Source: an uncultured Moraxellaceae bacterium
Lineage (GTDB): Bacteria > Pseudomonadota > Gammaproteobacteria > Pseudomonadales > Moraxellaceae
Length of the DNA stretch: 18,845 bases
Direction: 5' to 3'
NCBI GenBank assembly: GCA_937952925.1
Contig: CALFYA010000055.1
Coordinates: 1 to 18,845 of the forward strand
The position numbers and the translations under genes are program-made. Positions 1 to 7,831 of the stretch are shown one piece after another. The notes under the pieces were generated by a model. That model ran no database searches and had not been told where the DNA came from. It worked only from the letters and a program-made list of their open reading frames with translations. Position 1 is the stretch's first letter. Each line of letters opens with the position of its first letter.

Positions 1-760
1 GTCGTGATTTGGCACCAAAGCCTTCAGGAAAGGCGCGTTGATCCGTCACCACATTGACACCCACAAAGGTGACCGGAAAACGAAACATGGTGCCGGTTGT
101 CCCAATGCCTTTGTGTAATTCAAAGGCTTTAAAGGCCAAGGCAGGCGTCCCCATCGCGTCAATTTGCCCTGCATTAAACTTGGCACCCATATTGGCAATG
201 GTAATCGGGACAGGATTGGCACCGACTTTTTTGACCATTTCATATTGGGCAGGGTCATTATCGAGCACAGCAAAGCGAATGCCTTTCCATTTGGCAAGGT
301 TATTGAGTTCGCGATCCTTGGTAATAATATAGGCCAACCCCAACGGGAAAATACCCGCCACTTCAAAGCCATCACTGACCATGTCGCTGTCGAGTTTGGG
401 ATTTCCCATCAAGCCAAACACCACTTTTGCCATGGCGTTATTGGTCATTGCACCAATCGCATTCATCGAGCCGGTATAGCTGTTGAATTGGCGGGCGCTA
501 AAATCTGTCATCACCGCAGCATCACAGCGTTTTTCTTTAAAGGCTTTGATCAGCGAATGCTCATCGGCATAGGGCAGGAGCTTTAGCTCAACCTTTAAAC
601 CTTTGGCCATCAATTGATAGTCTTTCATCAGTGCAAAAATATCACCCGATGCTCCCATAGGGTCATAAACGCACATGTCCTGTACTGCTTGCGCTTGTTG
701 TCCCATCAAGACGCTGCCAAGTAGCAGCATCAATCCCATCCGTGGTGTGTATTGCATCAT
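1..760 (-). CDS. AdeT1/AdeT2-like periplasmic solute-binding protein (C-terminus cut by window edge)
   Basis: The reading frame is open from the ATG at 760 through the window edge, giving about 253 residues without a stop. Two ATGs lie in tandem (760 and 757); an AGGTGAG Shine-Dalgarno stretch sits 5-8 nt upstream, so either could start. The N-terminus is a Sec signal peptide (hydrophobic LMLLLGSVLMG, probable cleavage after AQA near residue 25). The mature part begins with CVYDPMGASGD and includes KRCDAAVMTDFSARQFN and FEVAGIFPLGLAY. From memory this layout matches the Acinetobacter AdeT1/AdeT2 family, which is related to TRAP-type DctP binding proteins. Those proteins were once named as efflux components but look like solute-binding proteins; the ligand is not known. 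Family length is about 330 residues, so roughly a quarter is missing. The gene lies 94 bp downstream of the epimerase-like gene on the same strand. Confidence 0.75.
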   Translation of the reverse strand, partial: MMQYTPRMGLMLLLGSVLMGQQAQAVQDMCVYDPMGASGDIFALMKDYQLMAKGLKVELKLLPYADEHSLIKAFKEKRCDAAVMTDFSARQFNSYTGSMNAIGAMTNNAMAKVVFGLMGNPKLDSDMVSDGFEVAGIFPLGLAYIITKDRELNNLAKWKGIRFAVLDNDPAQYEMVKKVGANPVPITIANMGAKFNAGQIDAMGTPALAFKAFELHKGIGTTGTMFRFPVTFVGVNVVTDQRAFPEGFGAKSR

Positions 761-854
761 GTCATCTCACCTGCAAACCTGTGCATTCAATGGTTGTAGT
801 CGTTCTTATTTTTGAAATCAAGGTTGATTGGAGAATGAACCGTTCATCATCCGA

Positions 855-1664
855 TCAAACTTCATTCATAGAATGAACCATATATCCATCCCGCCATGAC
901 GGATATTTTAATGGGTAGCCACTGTGTTTTAAGGCAGCATTTAAAATCCGTTTACCTGATACAGCAGCAGGATCAATCAGTCGTGCTGTTTGGCCTTGCT
1001 GCTGGGCAAGTGCGGTCAAGATTTCATCCAAAGGGACAGGACAATTGTCGCTCGCCAAATAACACGCAGCGATTGCAGGTATTTGTGCTAAATAGGCCAA
1101 AAAACCAGCCAGATCGTCGATATGAATGCGATTCGTCCATGCTTGTGCAGCGATAGGATTGCCCTGCTCTAGCATACGGTACAAGCGGCGACGCTCGGCG
1201 CTATAAATCCCACTGGGTCGTACCACCGTCACCCGATTAGGCCATGCCTGCTGCCATGCTTGTTCTGCTTGTCGTAATAATTGACCATTAAAACGAGTGG
1301 GGACTGTTGGACTGTGTTCATCGACCCATTCACCTGCATTCTGTCCATACACACTGGTCGAGGACACAAATACAATCCGCTGAATCGGATGAGATTGTAG
1401 TGCTTGCGTGAGTGGCTGCACGCTATCGACATAGGTACGCTGATAGCTGTCTGCGCTCATCTGGTCGGGGCTTAAGATCACATACACCCAATCAATCGGC
1501 GGCAGTGCCGAGAAGTCTGGCTGATGGATGTCTTGCGCCAGCACCAAGCAGCCTTCATCGCCACGCGGCTGACGGCGTATGCCACTGACATGGTGGCCTT
1601 TTGCGTGCAACAACGGCACAATACGACGGCTGGTGTCGCCCATGCCCACCATCAAGATATGCAT
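855..1664 (-). CDS. NAD(P)-binding epimerase/dehydratase-like protein, YeeZ type (atypical SDR)
   Basis: The 269-residue product resembles the YeeZ family of extended short-chain dehydrogenase-like proteins; E. coli YeeZ is about the same length. The Rossmann dinucleotide-binding turn is at the N-terminus (GMGDTSRRI, residues 7-15). The conserved SSTSVYG segment with the family Tyr follows in mid-protein. Substrate and reaction of this group are unknown, so catalysis is not claimed. The ATG at 1664 is supported by GGAAGGG at 1670-1676, 5 nt upstream. The gene is divergent from recG, and the two start codons are separated by only 29 bp. The downstream neighbour is the AdeT-like gene on the same strand. 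Confidence 0.8.
   Translation of the reverse strand: MHILMVGMGDTSRRIVPLLHAKGHHVSGIRRQPRGDEGCLVLAQDIHQPDFSALPPIDWVYVILSPDQMSADSYQRTYVDSVQPLTQALQSHPIQRIVFVSSTSVYGQNAGEWVDEHSPTVPTRFNGQLLRQAEQAWQQAWPNRVTVVRPSGIYSAERRRLYRMLEQGNPIAAQAWTNRIHIDDLAGFLAYLAQIPAIAACYLASDNCPVPLDEILTALAQQQGQTARLIDPAAVSGKRILNAALKHSGYPLKYPSWRDGYMVHSMNEV
861..877. repeat. Inverted repeat with clustered GTTCAT/ATGAAC words
   Basis: A perfect 7-bp inverted repeat (TTCATTC, 3-nt loop, GAATGAA) covers the last codons of the epimerase-like gene. A second, ATGAAC-C-GTTCAT, lies at 835-847 in the gap before the solute-binding protein gene. Together they put three copies of ATGAAC/GTTCAT in about 45 bp. No U-tract follows, so an intrinsic terminator is unlikely. 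It could be an operator or simply chance in a short region. Confidence 0.35.
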
Positions 1665-1693
1665 GTCTACCCTTCCACTTTAGACTCAAGGAC

Positions 1694-3742
1694 ATGAGTA
1701 TAGCCATTCGTGATCTCAAAGGGGTGGGTGAGGCCGTTGCCCAGTTGCTAGCCAAACTGGGCATCCACACCCAAGCCGACCTGTTGTTTCATTTGCCGCG
1801 AGGCTATGAAGATCGTAGCCGCATCATCCCGATTGGCGAGCTGCGGGTGGGCATGTCTGCCCTGATTGAAGGCACGGTGCAGTCGGTGGATCAACCTGCG
1901 GGCAAACGCCCGTCGCTTGCGGTGCAAGTGGTCGATGGCAATGCACGCATCACCCTACGTTATTATCAGGTGTATCAAGGACTCAAAGACAAGTTCTTGG
2001 TCGGGCGCTATATCCGTGTGTTTGGTGAAGTGCGCCTTGGGGCGCGGGGCATGGAAATGTACCACCCCGAAAGCCAAGTGGTATTACCTCAAGCCCCACT
2101 ACCGCCTTCACGGCTCACCGCAATTTATCCCACCACCGATGGTTTAAGCCAAATCAAACTGCGCAGTTTGGTCGATCAGGCGCTTGCGGACTTTCCAAGC
2201 GACCTGCCCGAACTACTGCCTAGCGGGACGGGTAAAACCTACGATATGCAAGCGGCGCTGCGTTATGTGCATCAGCCACCTGTGGATGCCAAGATCAGTG
2301 ATTTGGAGCAAGGCCGCCATCCAGCGCAGCAGCGGCTGATTTTTGAAGAATTGGTGGCACACCAAATCAGTATGCTCACTCGTCGGCAGTATGTGCAAGC
2401 GGTGCCTGCCCCGCGCTGCAAGCCGAGCCGTACCCTTGCTCCTGCGCTACTTGCCGCATTGCCATTTCGCCCCACCAACGCCCAGCGACGGGTTGTCGGT
2501 GAGATTAGCCAAGACCTTGCAGGCAACAAACCGATGCTGCGCTTGGTACAAGGCGATGTGGGTGCCGGTAAAACCCTCGTGGCGGCGCTTGCCGCTTGCC
2601 AAGCACTTGAAGCAGGCTGGCAAGTCGCCATCATGGCGCCCACCGAGATTTTGGCCGAGCAACACGCCATCAATTTTCGTCAATGGTTTGAGCCTCTCGG
2701 CATTAGTGTAGCGTGGCTGGCGGGCAAACAAAAAGGCAAAGCGAGACAGTTGTCTGAGCACATGATTCGTGAGGGGACTGCGCAATTGGTGGTGGGCACC
2801 CATGCTCTGTTTCAAGATGCGATTTCATTTGCCAAGCTGGGTTTGGTGGTGATTGATGAGCAGCATCGCTTTGGGGTTGATCAACGCTTGGCACTGCGGC
2901 AAAAAGGTGCAGCAGGATTTTCACCCCACCAACTGATCATGACCGCCACCCCAATTCCACGCACCCTCGCCATGAGTGTGTATGGCGATTTGGATACCTC
3001 CGTCATTGATGAACTGCCGCCCAATCGCACCCCGATCACCACCGTGACTGTACCCTTTGGCCGGCGTGAAGACGTGATTGCACGCGTTGCTGCCAACTGT
3101 GCCAACGGTCGCCAAGCCTACTGGGTCTGCACGCTGGTGGAGCAATCCGAAACACTCGACGCCAAAGCCGCCGAGGATACCTTTGCCGAGCTGTCAGGTC
3201 GCTTGACCGACATCAAGCTAGGTTTAGTACATGGCCGCATGAAGCCCGAAGAAAAACAAGCGGTGATGGCTGAATTTAAAGCCAACCGCTTGCAACTGCT
3301 GATTGCCACCACGGTGATTGAAGTGGGCGTCGATGTGCCCAACGCGTCATTGATGATTATTGAAAATGCCGAACGGCTGGGGTTATCGCAACTACACCAA
3401 TTGCGTGGGCGCGTAGGACGTGGCTCCACCGCGAGTTTTTGCGTATTGATATATCAAACGCCGCTCTCAGCCAATGGCAAAGAGCGGCTTGCCACGCTCC
3501 GTGATAGCACCGATGGGTTCGTCATTGCTGAAAAAGATCTAGAGCTGCGCGGGCCGGGTGAGCTACTTGGGACACGGCAAACTGGCATGCTGAGCTTCCG
3601 CTTGGCCGATTTGCAACGCGATCAAGAACTATTGCCCAAAGCCCACCTGCTTGCCGAACGGATGCTACGCGAATATCCGGTGCTGTCTGAGCAATTGCTG
3701 GCACGTTGGCTACCCGAAGCGCCACGCTACTTACACGTCTAA
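1694..3742 (+). CDS. recG: ATP-dependent DNA helicase RecG
   Basis: RecG remodels stalled replication forks and branch-migrates recombination intermediates. The 682-residue product is close to E. coli RecG (693). The N-terminal wedge domain opens with the family pattern DLKGVGEA followed by LLFHLPRGYEDR. The helicase motor shows Walker A GDVGAGKT (residues 287-294), the DEQH box (388-391), TATPIPRT, and the C-terminal helicase block ending HQLRGRVGRG. The frame stays open upstream to 1601, but homology begins at MSIAIRDLKG, so the ATG at 1694 was chosen; it is preceded by a closely spaced AAGGA. The gene starts 29 bp from the divergent epimerase-like gene and ends just before the ComF-family gene on the same strand, which suggests co-transcription. 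Confidence 0.96.
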   Translation: MSIAIRDLKGVGEAVAQLLAKLGIHTQADLLFHLPRGYEDRSRIIPIGELRVGMSALIEGTVQSVDQPAGKRPSLAVQVVDGNARITLRYYQVYQGLKDKFLVGRYIRVFGEVRLGARGMEMYHPESQVVLPQAPLPPSRLTAIYPTTDGLSQIKLRSLVDQALADFPSDLPELLPSGTGKTYDMQAALRYVHQPPVDAKISDLEQGRHPAQQRLIFEELVAHQISMLTRRQYVQAVPAPRCKPSRTLAPALLAALPFRPTNAQRRVVGEISQDLAGNKPMLRLVQGDVGAGKTLVAALAACQALEAGWQVAIMAPTEILAEQHAINFRQWFEPLGISVAWLAGKQKGKARQLSEHMIREGTAQLVVGTHALFQDAISFAKLGLVVIDEQHRFGVDQRLALRQKGAAGFSPHQLIMTATPIPRTLAMSVYGDLDTSVIDELPPNRTPITTVTVPFGRREDVIARVAANCANGRQAYWVCTLVEQSETLDAKAAEDTFAELSGRLTDIKLGLVHGRMKPEEKQAVMAEFKANRLQLLIATTVIEVGVDVPNASLMIIENAERLGLSQLHQLRGRVGRGSTASFCVLIYQTPLSANGKERLATLRDSTDGFVIAEKDLELRGPGELLGTRQTGMLSFRLADLQRDQELLPKAHLLAERMLREYPVLSEQLLARWLPEAPRYLHV

Positions 3743-3766
3743 CCTCATCCATTATTGATCAAAATC

Positions 3767-4375
3767 ATGCGATTATTCAAAATTTTATTACGTCCAAGCT
3801 GTGTACTGTGTCGTCTCGAACCGGCCAGCACGATGCATGCACTGTGTGAGGGATGCTATGGTGATTTACCGTGGCGACGCACGCAACTGCTCAAAGATCA
3901 AATGCAGATTGATGTGGCATGGGATTATGCATGGCCGATTGATCGCCTGATTCAACAATTTAAATATCAGCAACGCTTAGAGGTATTACCAATCCTCAGG
4001 ACTGCATTTGCAGCAAGTGCACCACAGGGTTATGACGCGATTGTACCCATTCCGATGTCAACCACTCGGCTGCAACAACGTGGCATGAATCATGCGCAGC
4101 TGCTTGCGCAAACGGCGAGTCGTGTGTGGCAGATTCCGCTGTGGTCTGGTTTGATCCGTCCACAAGACACTGCCCGCCAACAAAGCCTAGATCGACTTGA
4201 TCGGCTGCACAACCTTGCCCATGCCTTTTGCTGTCAGGCCACACCGCCCGCACGGCTGCTGTTGATTGATGATGTGCTGACCACCGGAGCCACGTTGTTG
4301 GCGGCGCGCCAATGTCTACAACAGGCCGGAGCACGCCAAATTGACGCATGGGTACTCGCGTCTGCACAAGCTTGA
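3767..4375 (+). CDS. comF: ComF-family phosphoribosyltransferase-like protein
   Basis: The product of about 202 residues has the ComF/GntX family plan. It starts with a short zinc-finger-like region with CxxC pairs (CVLC and CEGC), followed by a type I phosphoribosyltransferase fold ending in the PRPP-loop signature LLLIDDVLTTGATL. The middle contains IVPIPMS and an RQQSLDRLDR stretch typical of the family. Members are linked to DNA uptake in competent bacteria, but the enzymatic activity is not established. The start is uncertain: TTG at 3755 and ATG at 3767 are in the same frame and neither has a clear Shine-Dalgarno sequence; the ATG was preferred. The gene lies directly after recG, with no terminator in the gap. 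Confidence 0.88.
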   Translation: MRLFKILLRPSCVLCRLEPASTMHALCEGCYGDLPWRRTQLLKDQMQIDVAWDYAWPIDRLIQQFKYQQRLEVLPILRTAFAASAPQGYDAIVPIPMSTTRLQQRGMNHAQLLAQTASRVWQIPLWSGLIRPQDTARQQSLDRLDRLHNLAHAFCCQATPPARLLLIDDVLTTGATLLAARQCLQQAGARQIDAWVLASAQA

Positions 4376-4530
4376 TCAGGTTTTGTGGGCTTGTTTATCC
4401 GAACTGCCGAAAATTTGGTCAGTTTGGACTGCCTTTCTGTAAACAGGCTCTTTAGAATAAGCGGTCATTGCCCATCAGTTGCGGTTGTTGAGCTGATGTG
4501 ATCTTTTCATTCGTTTGGAGGAGCGAACGC

Positions 4531-5544
4531 ATGCTTGAAGCCTTTCACTCCACCGAACGCGGCAACCTGCAAGAATCGACCATTCGGGGCAGCTTTGACC
4601 TTGATCCAGAGTTGGTCTGGGTCGATCTGATTTCCCCCACCCATGATGAACAACAATGGGTGCTCGAAGCCTACAGCCAAAACCTCCCCACCCTCAAATC
4701 GCTCGAAGACATTTCGGCCTCCGCACGCTACTACCGTGATGATGATGGGGTGTTGCACATCAGCACTTATTTTTTGACCAAAAATCGGCAAAGCCAAGCC
4801 GACCATGAAGAAGACAGTGCCGGTCAGATTTTGGTGAGCGCCCAAACCGTTGCGTTTATTTTGCATAAAAATCGGCTATTTACCTTGCGCGGACAAAAAA
4901 TGGTGTCGTTTCGCGCCTTTCGCGCCCGCGCTCACCGCAATGACTACGATATGGATTACAAAGATCCGGTGTGGATCTTACTCGGTCTACTCGAAGCCAA
5001 ACTCGATGAACTCGCTGATATTTTGGAAGACGTGCACAAAGATCTGGAAGCCTGTACCACCGAAGTGCTCAACAACCATCACCGCGAATATCACCTTGAT
5101 CTCGACGATATGGTCACACGGCTGGCTCAGCAAGATGACGTGCTGGGTAAGGCGCAGCTGTGTCTGATCGACTTGCGTCGTGTGCTCAATTTTCTGTCAC
5201 GGCCACGCGCACTCGGTAGCCATATTTATGATGTCGATTTGCGCGAACTCAACGAAGATGTGCGCTCGCTGGTCGAGCACAACGCGTTTTTATTCCAAAA
5301 AGTGCGTTTCTTGCTCGACACCACCTCAGGTTTTATTAATACCGAACAAAGCGACATCATCAAACGCTTCTCGGTGATCTCAAGCATGCTGGCGCCGCCA
5401 ATGCTGATTGCCAGTATCTATGGCATGAACGTCGATGGGCTGCCGATGGCGCAAGGTTTATATAGCTTTGTGATTGTGGGCGCGATTATCGTCATGGTGT
5501 TTTTTGCCCCGATTTTCTACTTCCGTCGTCGTGGCTGGCTGTAA
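4531..5544 (+). CDS. corA: Magnesium/cobalt transporter CorA
   Basis: CorA is a homopentameric inner-membrane channel for Mg2+. The 337-residue product has a long, charged cytoplasmic N-terminal domain rich in predicted helices, then two C-terminal membrane segments. The first of these ends in the selectivity motif YGMN (GMN at residues 298-300). The second is hydrophobic (FVIVGAIIVMVFFAPIF) and is followed by a basic tail, FRRRGWL, as in the family. The frame extends to a GTG at 4498, but GGAGG at 4517-4521 lies 9 nt before the ATG at 4531, which fixes the start. The 155-bp gap after comF contains TAGAAT at 4453-4458, a possible -10, without a convincing -35. The gene is probably transcribed on its own. 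Confidence 0.93.
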   Translation: MLEAFHSTERGNLQESTIRGSFDLDPELVWVDLISPTHDEQQWVLEAYSQNLPTLKSLEDISASARYYRDDDGVLHISTYFLTKNRQSQADHEEDSAGQILVSAQTVAFILHKNRLFTLRGQKMVSFRAFRARAHRNDYDMDYKDPVWILLGLLEAKLDELADILEDVHKDLEACTTEVLNNHHREYHLDLDDMVTRLAQQDDVLGKAQLCLIDLRRVLNFLSRPRALGSHIYDVDLRELNEDVRSLVEHNAFLFQKVRFLLDTTSGFINTEQSDIIKRFSVISSMLAPPMLIASIYGMNVDGLPMAQGLYSFVIVGAIIVMVFFAPIFYFRRRGWL

Positions 5545-5668
5545 GCCACACCCAACATCTTGGTTTTCTTCATCAACATTAAAAACTTAATAAGAGTATG
5601 CAAATCAGATGTTTTTACGGCATGATACCGCTTACAGCCGTGACTGATGGTCATTTTGGGACGTAAAA

Positions 5669-6385
5669 ATGAACGTAAAGCAGCTCAGTATTGGCGCGAT
5701 CATCGGATTGCTCAGCAATGCTGCACTGGCAAACACTCCCATTCAGGTGGCAGTGGCCGGCGGCTTTGAACCGGTCTTTTCGCAATTTGTCCCGATGCTC
5801 AGCCATCAACTCGGTGCGCCCATCCAAGTGTTTGCCACCGCAGTCCAGCCTCTGTACCAGCAATTGCAAAACAAACAGCATGCCTATGATCTGGTGATTA
5901 GCGGTGATATGAACAATATGCAGCAGCTGGCCAAACTAGGCAGCGTTGCGGCTGCGAGCTTAAGTGTGGTGGCAAACTCTCAAGTGGTACTGTGGTGCCC
6001 CAATCCTAATGTACGGATGCGGGTACGGCTACAAGACACCCTCAGCGATCCTGCTGTCAAACGAATCGCCATTTCACGTCTAGACTCACCCGTCGGGCAG
6101 CTCGTGGCAGAGAGTGTCCATCTGCCCGCCACCTTAGAGGTGAAACGAGCCGCGCATGCGCTTGCCGCATGGCGACTCGCCCGCAGTAAACAGGTCGATT
6201 GTGCATTTACCATGCGCGGTCTGATGCAACACACCGACAACTATCAAATTATCCCAAAAAAGACCGTGCAGTTGATTGGCGCCATTCCAAGCATCAGCCA
6301 ACACCCCACGCAAGCCGCCCAAATCTTGGCACTGATGCAAAGCCCGATGGTGCGTGCCAAGCTGCGGCGTTTTGGCTATTTTTAG
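5669..6385 (+). CDS. Orphan ModA-like periplasmic substrate-binding protein
   Basis: The 238-residue product starts with a Sec signal peptide (probable cleavage after ALA, near residue 21). It continues with the ModA/type 2 periplasmic-binding fold: VAVAGGFEPVF, then YDLVISGDMNNMQQL, a central hinge region, and the closing LRRFGYF that resembles the ModA C-terminus. Residues that hold molybdate in E. coli ModA are not kept: the Ser of the AAS motif is Gly here, the second Ser cluster reads TAVQPL, and the VYGSDA segment reads CAFTMRG. No modB or modC permease or ATPase gene is adjacent. A different anion or a sensing role is an inference. Its TAG stop overlaps the mlaB stop by 4 bp. Confidence 0.75.
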   Translation: MNVKQLSIGAIIGLLSNAALANTPIQVAVAGGFEPVFSQFVPMLSHQLGAPIQVFATAVQPLYQQLQNKQHAYDLVISGDMNNMQQLAKLGSVAAASLSVVANSQVVLWCPNPNVRMRVRLQDTLSDPAVKRIAISRLDSPVGQLVAESVHLPATLEVKRAAHALAAWRLARSKQVDCAFTMRGLMQHTDNYQIIPKKTVQLIGAIPSISQHPTQAAQILALMQSPMVRAKLRRFGYF

Positions 6386-6672
6386 GCCAAGAGTCGATCT
6401 AGACTCGAAGCATGCATAATCGCCCGCAATTGGCTCGGTGCATTGCGGATACTCGCTTGCTGTGTGGACTTGAGTTGGCGCAACCACTGCATCAAGACGG
6501 CGAGTGTGACGGTATTGCCCGACTGCAAGCCAGACAAATCAAAGCTTAACTGTGCTGCGGACTGTTGTTGTATCCACGTCAATCCTTGCTGATAAATCGC
6601 GGCGGCGTTGTGAAAATCCACAACACCGCGCAATTGGAGCGTTTGATCGGCAAAAACAAGCATTGCTGTCAT
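6382..6672 (-). CDS. mlaB: MlaB, STAS-domain subunit of the Mla phospholipid ABC transporter
   Basis: This 96-residue STAS protein (E. coli MlaB: 97) binds the MlaF ATPase on the cytoplasmic side and stabilises the MlaFEDB complex. The C-terminal half has the pattern SFDLSGLQSGNTVTLAVL; Thr54 aligns with the functionally important Thr of E. coli MlaB. Its ATG overlaps the mlaC stop by one base (TAATG), so translation is probably coupled. It is the last gene of the mla operon and meets the ModA-like gene head-on, with overlapping stop codons. Confidence 0.9.
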   Translation of the reverse strand: MTAMLVFADQTLQLRGVVDFHNAAAIYQQGLTWIQQQSAAQLSFDLSGLQSGNTVTLAVLMQWLRQLKSTQQASIRNAPSQLRAIMHASSLDRLLA

Positions 6673-7298
6673 TATTTGCTCGGTGTCGCATTGGCAGAAG
6701 GCACGAAGTTTTTGATCGCCGCATCCAAATTGTTGCGATTGGCTTGCACGGTACTCGCAAACTGATTGCGGAAAGTCAAACCGATATCAATCCCATTGAG
6801 CTGCAAATTGCGCACTTTCCAAGTGTTATTGACATCAATCAACTGATAGGTGATCGGGACGACTGTGCCATTGGAGGTTTTAAAATCCATCCCGACGACG
6901 GCTTTACTGCTGTCTTTGCCTGCCACAAAGGGGCGCAGGGTATACGACTCATTGTCGTAAGCCGCCAAGCCTTTGGCATAGGTACGGATCAAACTTTGGC
7001 GAAAAGTTTGGGTAAACAATTGGCGCTGCACATCATTGGCCTGACGGTAGTAAGGGCCCATCACCCCACGCGCAAACCCATCAAAATCTACATACGGCTC
7101 GATGTTTTCTTGCACAATTTTGGTCAACACTGCGGGGTCTTTTTTGTAGGCCGCACGGTCTTTGTTTAGGCGCTCGACCAACGCATCTGAAATGCGTTTG
7201 ACAAACACCGGCGCAGGCTCAGTCGCCGCCCAGACGGAAGGACTAGCCAGCAATACAGCCATGCTGGTGGTGGTGAGCATTGTCTTGAGGGTATTCAT
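6672..7298 (-). CDS. mlaC: MlaC, periplasmic phospholipid shuttle protein
   Basis: MlaC carries phospholipid between the outer-membrane MlaA complex and the inner-membrane MlaFEDB transporter. The product of about 208 residues has a Sec signal peptide ending SVWA-A. It then shows family features such as PYVDFDGFARGVMG, QRQLFTQTFRQSLIRTYA and the late NLQLNGIDIGLTFRNQF segment. Three ATGs are in tandem (7304, 7301, 7298). AGGAG at 7305-7309 touches the first, so the third, with a 6-nt spacer, is the best start. The gene is separated from mlaD by about 25 nt and overlaps mlaB by 1 nt. Confidence 0.93.
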   Translation of the reverse strand: MNTLKTMLTTTSMAVLLASPSVWAATEPAPVFVKRISDALVERLNKDRAAYKKDPAVLTKIVQENIEPYVDFDGFARGVMGPYYRQANDVQRQLFTQTFRQSLIRTYAKGLAAYDNESYTLRPFVAGKDSSKAVVGMDFKTSNGTVVPITYQLIDVNNTWKVRNLQLNGIDIGLTFRNQFASTVQANRNNLDAAIKNFVPSANATPSK

Positions 7299-7327
7299 CA
7301 TCATCTCCTTTGCTTGAGCAATCCGCT

Positions 7328-7831
7328 TTAGAATCCACCACTATTGGCATCGGTCGCAGGTGCAACTGCGGTTGGCTCAGTGGCTTTGTTAAAGAGGAAC
7401 TTGCCAATCAAATCTTCCAACACGAGTGAGCTTTGTGTTAGCTCAATTTCGTCACCGTTCTTTAAGAATGTATCTTCGGCTCCGAGGGTAATTCCGATGT
7501 ATTTTTCACCCAACAGACCCGCGGTCAGGATACTCGCAGCGGCATCACTATTGATCTCATTGACGTCTTTGTTGATCTGCATTTCGACCACAGCATCAAG
7601 GCGTTTGGGATCCAAATAAATATTGGTGACACGGCCAATCGTCACCCCACTCATGGTGACTTTGGCACGGGTGGTCAAGCCCCCCACGTTTTGAAAATGC
7701 GCCTTGAGCAGGTAACCTTCACCGCTGACGGTTTGAGTTAACCCACTGACTTTCATGGCTAAAAAAAATAAGGCTGCCGCAGCAAAAATGACCAGCAGGC
7801 CAACGCTAAGTTCTGTTGTCCGTGCTCTCAT
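7328..7831 (-). CDS. mlaD: MlaD, MCE-domain lipid-binding subunit
   Basis: MlaD forms a hexameric ring on the periplasmic face of MlaE and passes lipid to or from MlaC. The 167-residue product has one N-terminal membrane anchor (about residues 9-27). The MCE domain follows, with HFQNVGGLTTRAKVTMSGV, IGRVTNIYLDP and GLLGEKYIGI. The helical segment SLVLEDLIGKFLF matches the region that builds the hydrophobic pore in E. coli MlaD. A short Ala/Thr/Pro tail ends the protein. The start ATG overlaps the mlaE stop by 4 nt (ATGA). Confidence 0.95.
   Translation of the reverse strand: MRARTTELSVGLLVIFAAAALFFLAMKVSGLTQTVSGEGYLLKAHFQNVGGLTTRAKVTMSGVTIGRVTNIYLDPKRLDAVVEMQINKDVNEINSDAAASILTAGLLGEKYIGITLGAEDTFLKNGDEIELTQSSLVLEDLIGKFLFNKATEPTAVAPATDANSGGF

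Noticed and set aside
164..586. Plus-strand 140-codon open frame
   Set aside because: It lies antisense to the AdeT-like gene, which has a signal peptide, a Shine-Dalgarno sequence and family motifs.
1601..1693. 31-residue N-terminal extension of RecG
   Set aside because: It would overlap the divergent epimerase-like gene, and RecG homology starts at the ATG at 1694.
6552..7169. Plus-strand 205-codon open frame
   Set aside because: It is antisense to mlaB and mlaC, which are clearly real members of the mla operon.
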